Shown here: piece by piece, positions 61,866 to 64,000 of the stretch
How the letters are laid out: each line of letters starts with the position of its first letter
Position numbering within the stretch: the stretch's first letter is position 1
Assembly: GCF_009695775.1 (NCBI RefSeq)
Contig: NZ_VUNG01000008.1
Location: 38,279-102,278, forward strand
From: Hallella mizrahii
Lineage (GTDB): Bacteria > Bacteroidota > Bacteroidia > Bacteroidales > Bacteroidaceae
Direction of reading: 5' to 3'
DNA length: 64,000 nt
Made by a program: the position numbers and the translations under genes
The notes under the pieces: model-generated
What the model saw: only the letters and a program-made list of their open reading frames with translations
What the model was told of the DNA's origin: nothing
Database searches by the model: none

Positions 61866-63719
61866 ATGGATAACAAATTGCTATTGTTGGCTGCACTGCT
61901 TGGTGCGGCTAACCTTTCCTATGCCCAAACAGATTCGGTGCGTCTGAGCGACGTGGTGGTCACTGGTACGCGCTATCGTTCCGACATTCGCCACTTGCCT
62001 CTCGACGTGTCGGTTATCAACCGCTCCAAGCTTACAGCTACCTATCAGCCATCAGTGCTCCCTACGTTGAGTCAGCAAGTGCCGGGACTCTTCGTCACTA
62101 CTCGCGGCATCCTCGGTTATGGTCTGAGCACAGGTGCTGCAGGAACCATCAAGATGAGAGGTGTCGGTGGCTCGGCAGACCTGCTCGTGCTCATAGACGG
62201 ACTGCCACAGTATGCCGGACTCTATGGGCATCCGCTTGCCGATACCTATCAAACGATGATGGCCGACCGCGTGGAGGTCGTGGGCGGCCCCGTCTCGACA
62301 ATCTATGGCAGCAATGCCATGGGCGGAGTGGTGAACATCGTGACACGGCAGATGCGGGAGAATGGCGTGCGCACCAATGTTAATCTGCAAGGTGGCAGCT
62401 ACGGTACCTTCATTGGCACCGCCACCAACCGCCTGCGTCAAGGCCGTTTCTCGTCCATTGCCGCACTGAACTATGAGCGCACCGACGGTCATCGTGCAAA
62501 CTCAGCCTTCAGTCAGACAAGTGGTTTTCTCAAACTCGGCTACGACCTCTCGCGTTATTGGCAGATCAACGGCACCGCGAACATTGCTTATCAGGAGTCG
62601 TCCAACCTGGGCCCCGTTTCGGCACCGCTCATCGACAACGACATGCTCATCACCCGTGGCATGACAGCGCTATCGCTCACCAACGACTACAGTCGTATGT
62701 CAGGTGCTGTGCGTGCGTTCTACAACTGGGGACATCATCATATCAACGACGGACATGTTGCTACGCGGCCTGCACAGACCGTCTACTACATGCACAATGA
62801 TCGCATGGGAGGCGTCTCTGCCTATGAGAGCTTTGCTCCTTTCTCCACTACTCGCGTGACGCTGGGCTTTGACTATCAGCACTTCGGTGGACATGCCTGG
62901 CAGAAGGCGATGGCAGACGGCAGTCGCACGGATCTTGCCAACCGCACCGTCAATGAGGTAGCGGGCTATGCCGACATTCGCCAGGAACTGCTGTCGTGGC
63001 TTACTGCCGACGTGGCCCTGCGCCTTGACCACCACAGCGTGTCAGGATCGGAGTGGATACCTCAGGGAGGGCTCACTGCCCGTCTGCCTTACAACATGGA
63101 GCTGAAAGCCATTGTGGGCAAAGGCTTCCGCAACCCTACGCTGCGTGAACTCTACATGTTCCGCCCCGCCAATGCCGACCTTGCGCCGGAACGCCTGTGG
63201 AACTATGAGTTCTCACTACGCCAACGTCTGTTGGATGGACACTTAGGTTACGGACTCAACGTGTTCTATCTCAACGCTGAAGACCTTATCACCACACAGA
63301 TGGTCAATGGCCGCCCGCTGAATGTCAACACGGGAAGCACGGAGAACTCTGGTTTTGAGCTCCTTGCCTTCTACGTACCCATGCGGCATCTGCGCTTAGA
63401 TGCCAACTACAGCTTCCTTCATACCAGCCGCACGCTCACTGCCGCACCGAAGCATAAGCTTTTCATGGGAGCTGACTGGCAGCCGGGACGCTTCACGCTG
63501 CACAGTGGATTGCAGTGGATTGATGGGCTGCATACAGCCGACAACAGCCCTAAGACCGAGAACTTCTGGCTGTGGGATCTCACGGCTTCGTTGCGTGTCA
63601 GCCGTGCCTTGAAATTCTTCGTCCATGGTGAGAATCTACTTGCCCAGCACTATGAGGTCAACGCCGGCTTCCCCATGCCGCGTGCCACAGTCATGGCAGG
63701 TGTTGAAGTGCAACTGTAG
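61866..63719 (+). CDS. TonB-dependent receptor (BtuB/siderophore-type)
   Basis: 617 aa, much shorter than SusC and without the carboxypeptidase-like domain. Signal peptide ends LSYAQ; TonB-box-like SVRLSDVVVTGTRYRSD; plug with LSQQVPGLFVTTRG, IKMRGVGGSADLLVLIDGLPQY and NAMGGVVNIVTRQ; a 22-strand barrel ending VMAGVEVQL. Fits small-ligand receptors for cobalamin, heme, siderophores or metals. No cobalamin riboswitch can fit in the 19-bp gap. Coupling to an exported DUF362 protein hints at a redox-active or metal-containing ligand. Confidence 0.9.
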   Translation: MDNKLLLLAALLGAANLSYAQTDSVRLSDVVVTGTRYRSDIRHLPLDVSVINRSKLTATYQPSVLPTLSQQVPGLFVTTRGILGYGLSTGAAGTIKMRGVGGSADLLVLIDGLPQYAGLYGHPLADTYQTMMADRVEVVGGPVSTIYGSNAMGGVVNIVTRQMRENGVRTNVNLQGGSYGTFIGTATNRLRQGRFSSIAALNYERTDGHRANSAFSQTSGFLKLGYDLSRYWQINGTANIAYQESSNLGPVSAPLIDNDMLITRGMTALSLTNDYSRMSGAVRAFYNWGHHHINDGHVATRPAQTVYYMHNDRMGGVSAYESFAPFSTTRVTLGFDYQHFGGHAWQKAMADGSRTDLANRTVNEVAGYADIRQELLSWLTADVALRLDHHSVSGSEWIPQGGLTARLPYNMELKAIVGKGFRNPTLRELYMFRPANADLAPERLWNYEFSLRQRLLDGHLGYGLNVFYLNAEDLITTQMVNGRPLNVNTGSTENSGFELLAFYVPMRHLRLDANYSFLHTSRTLTAAPKHKLFMGADWQPGRFTLHSGLQWIDGLHTADNSPKTENFWLWDLTASLRVSRALKFFVHGENLLAQHYEVNAGFPMPRATVMAGVEVQL

Positions 63720-63722
63720 GTG

Positions 63723-63764
63723 TGTACTCTTTTGGTGTCATTCCAGCGAGCTTTTTGAAGAAGC
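63723..63764 (-). pseudogene. remnant of a second araC-type regulator gene (last ~14 codons)
   Basis: 42 bp match 55661-55702, the end of the AraC regulator gene, with 3 mismatches; the minus strand still reads FFKKLAGMTPKEY. The stop codon is lost. Directly next to it begins sequence matching the region upstream of that gene. The alignment offset jumps from 8,062 to 7,163, so 899 bp, practically the whole coding region, has been deleted. Confidence 0.85.
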
Positions 63765-63765
63765 A

Positions 63766-63881
63766 TTCTATTCTCGTAAGCGTGTAGACACGATTTCCGC
63801 AATAAGGGTTATAGCAGCCTTAATCGAGGTAACAGCCTATTTGCAGGAAACTCGTAACTTTGCAACCGGAAACAAAAATAA
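63766..63881. repeat. duplicated regulatory region, copy 2
   Basis: Matches 56603-56718. Keeps both operator-like half-sites (63806-63838) and the -7 motif, but has lost the regulator's own -7 motif (equivalent of 56586-56593). Confidence 0.9.
63855..63862 (+). promoter_or_regulatory. -7 element of the last gene
   Basis: TAACTTTG, the exact equivalent of 56692-56699, 23 bp before the ATG at 63885. Confidence 0.65.
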
Positions 63882-63884
63882 AGA

Positions 63885-64000
63885 ATGAAAATCATTACCA
63901 CCGTCATCGCACTGCTCTTGGCAGTGGCAACTGTAAATGCGCAAAAGAATATGAAAGAAAATGTTGATTTCAGTGTATGGCCGAAAGGAGAGTTGAACAG
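63885..64000 (+). CDS. secreted protein, truncated by the window end (possibly cupin family)
   Basis: Only 38 codons are present: a signal peptide (MKIITTVIALLLAVATVNAQ) and NVDFSVWPKGELN. A VFPKGE-like start is seen in secreted cupin/carboxymuconolactone-decarboxylase proteins that accompany such AraC-hydrolase clusters, but the visible part is too short to decide. Controlled by a copy of the hydrolase promoter, so likely in the same regulon. Confidence 0.55.
   Translation, partial: MKIITTVIALLLAVATVNAQKNMKENVDFSVWPKGELN

Overview
This window looks like a chromosomal stretch from a Bacteroidota species, most likely a Prevotella-group (Prevotellaceae) member. The signs are a SusC/SusD outer-membrane uptake locus, many promoters with the Bacteroidetes -7 motif TAnnTTTG, general absence of Shine-Dalgarno sequences, a K+-dependent membrane pyrophosphatase, DUF2723, S37 and DPP IV genes, and the gene content overall. 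Species cannot be fixed from sequence reading alone.

Layout. 1-9300 is housekeeping, all on +: htpG behind a near-perfect sigma-54-type site, two tandem identical tRNA-Val(TAC), purB, a RluB-type pseudouridine synthase with a long Q/G/Y/R repeat tail, asnS and menA. 9391-15587 (-) is the leucine operon leuA-leuC-leuD-(citramalate/isopropylmalate synthase paralogue)-leuB. Its 5' leader encodes a 29-residue peptide rich in Leu/Ile/Val codons, followed by mutually exclusive antiterminator and terminator hairpins: a classical ribosome-mediated attenuator. 15899-20991 holds dnaB, tRNA-Val(CAC), an outer-membrane barrel protein and hppA.

21462-32606 is the accessory region. An intact SusC-SusD-Mx1 metallopeptidase-DUF4302 locus is sandwiched between debris of a second SusC/SusD locus: a C-terminal SusD fragment, a surface lipoprotein, a truncated second copy of that lipoprotein (388-bp direct repeat, 5 mismatches, 9,724 bp apart) and the first 78 codons of another SusC. 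One junction carries a ~0.5-kb IS66-type mini-element with 24-bp terminal inverted repeats and a frameshifted tnpB. Large palindromes lie at both edges.

32722-46072 (-) holds a VTT/DedA-type membrane protein, another membrane protein, purD, two secreted proline-type peptidases (S37, DPP IV) translationally coupled to a THUMP methyltransferase with an Arg/Asp/Gly repeat tail, serine acetyltransferase, pyrH, and an rsmI-lipoprotein-tadA-yraN-birA operon. 46214-55339 (+) holds tdk, an AI-2E-family permease, two secreted proteins, a broken His-rich membrane protein, a 22-bp minisatellite, and a DUF2723 (TMEM260-like) protein with a polysaccharide deacetylase.

55650-64000 is an AraC-controlled, largely exported redox-type cluster: alpha/beta hydrolase, cyclophilin-like protein, flavin-reductase-like protein, lipoprotein flavodoxin, a PfkB-fold sugar kinase with a signal peptide, exported DUF362 protein, TonB-dependent receptor, and the start of another secreted protein. 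That last gene sits behind a second copy of the hydrolase promoter. The adjacent copy of the araC gene has been deleted down to its last ~14 codons, so one remaining regulator probably serves two promoters.
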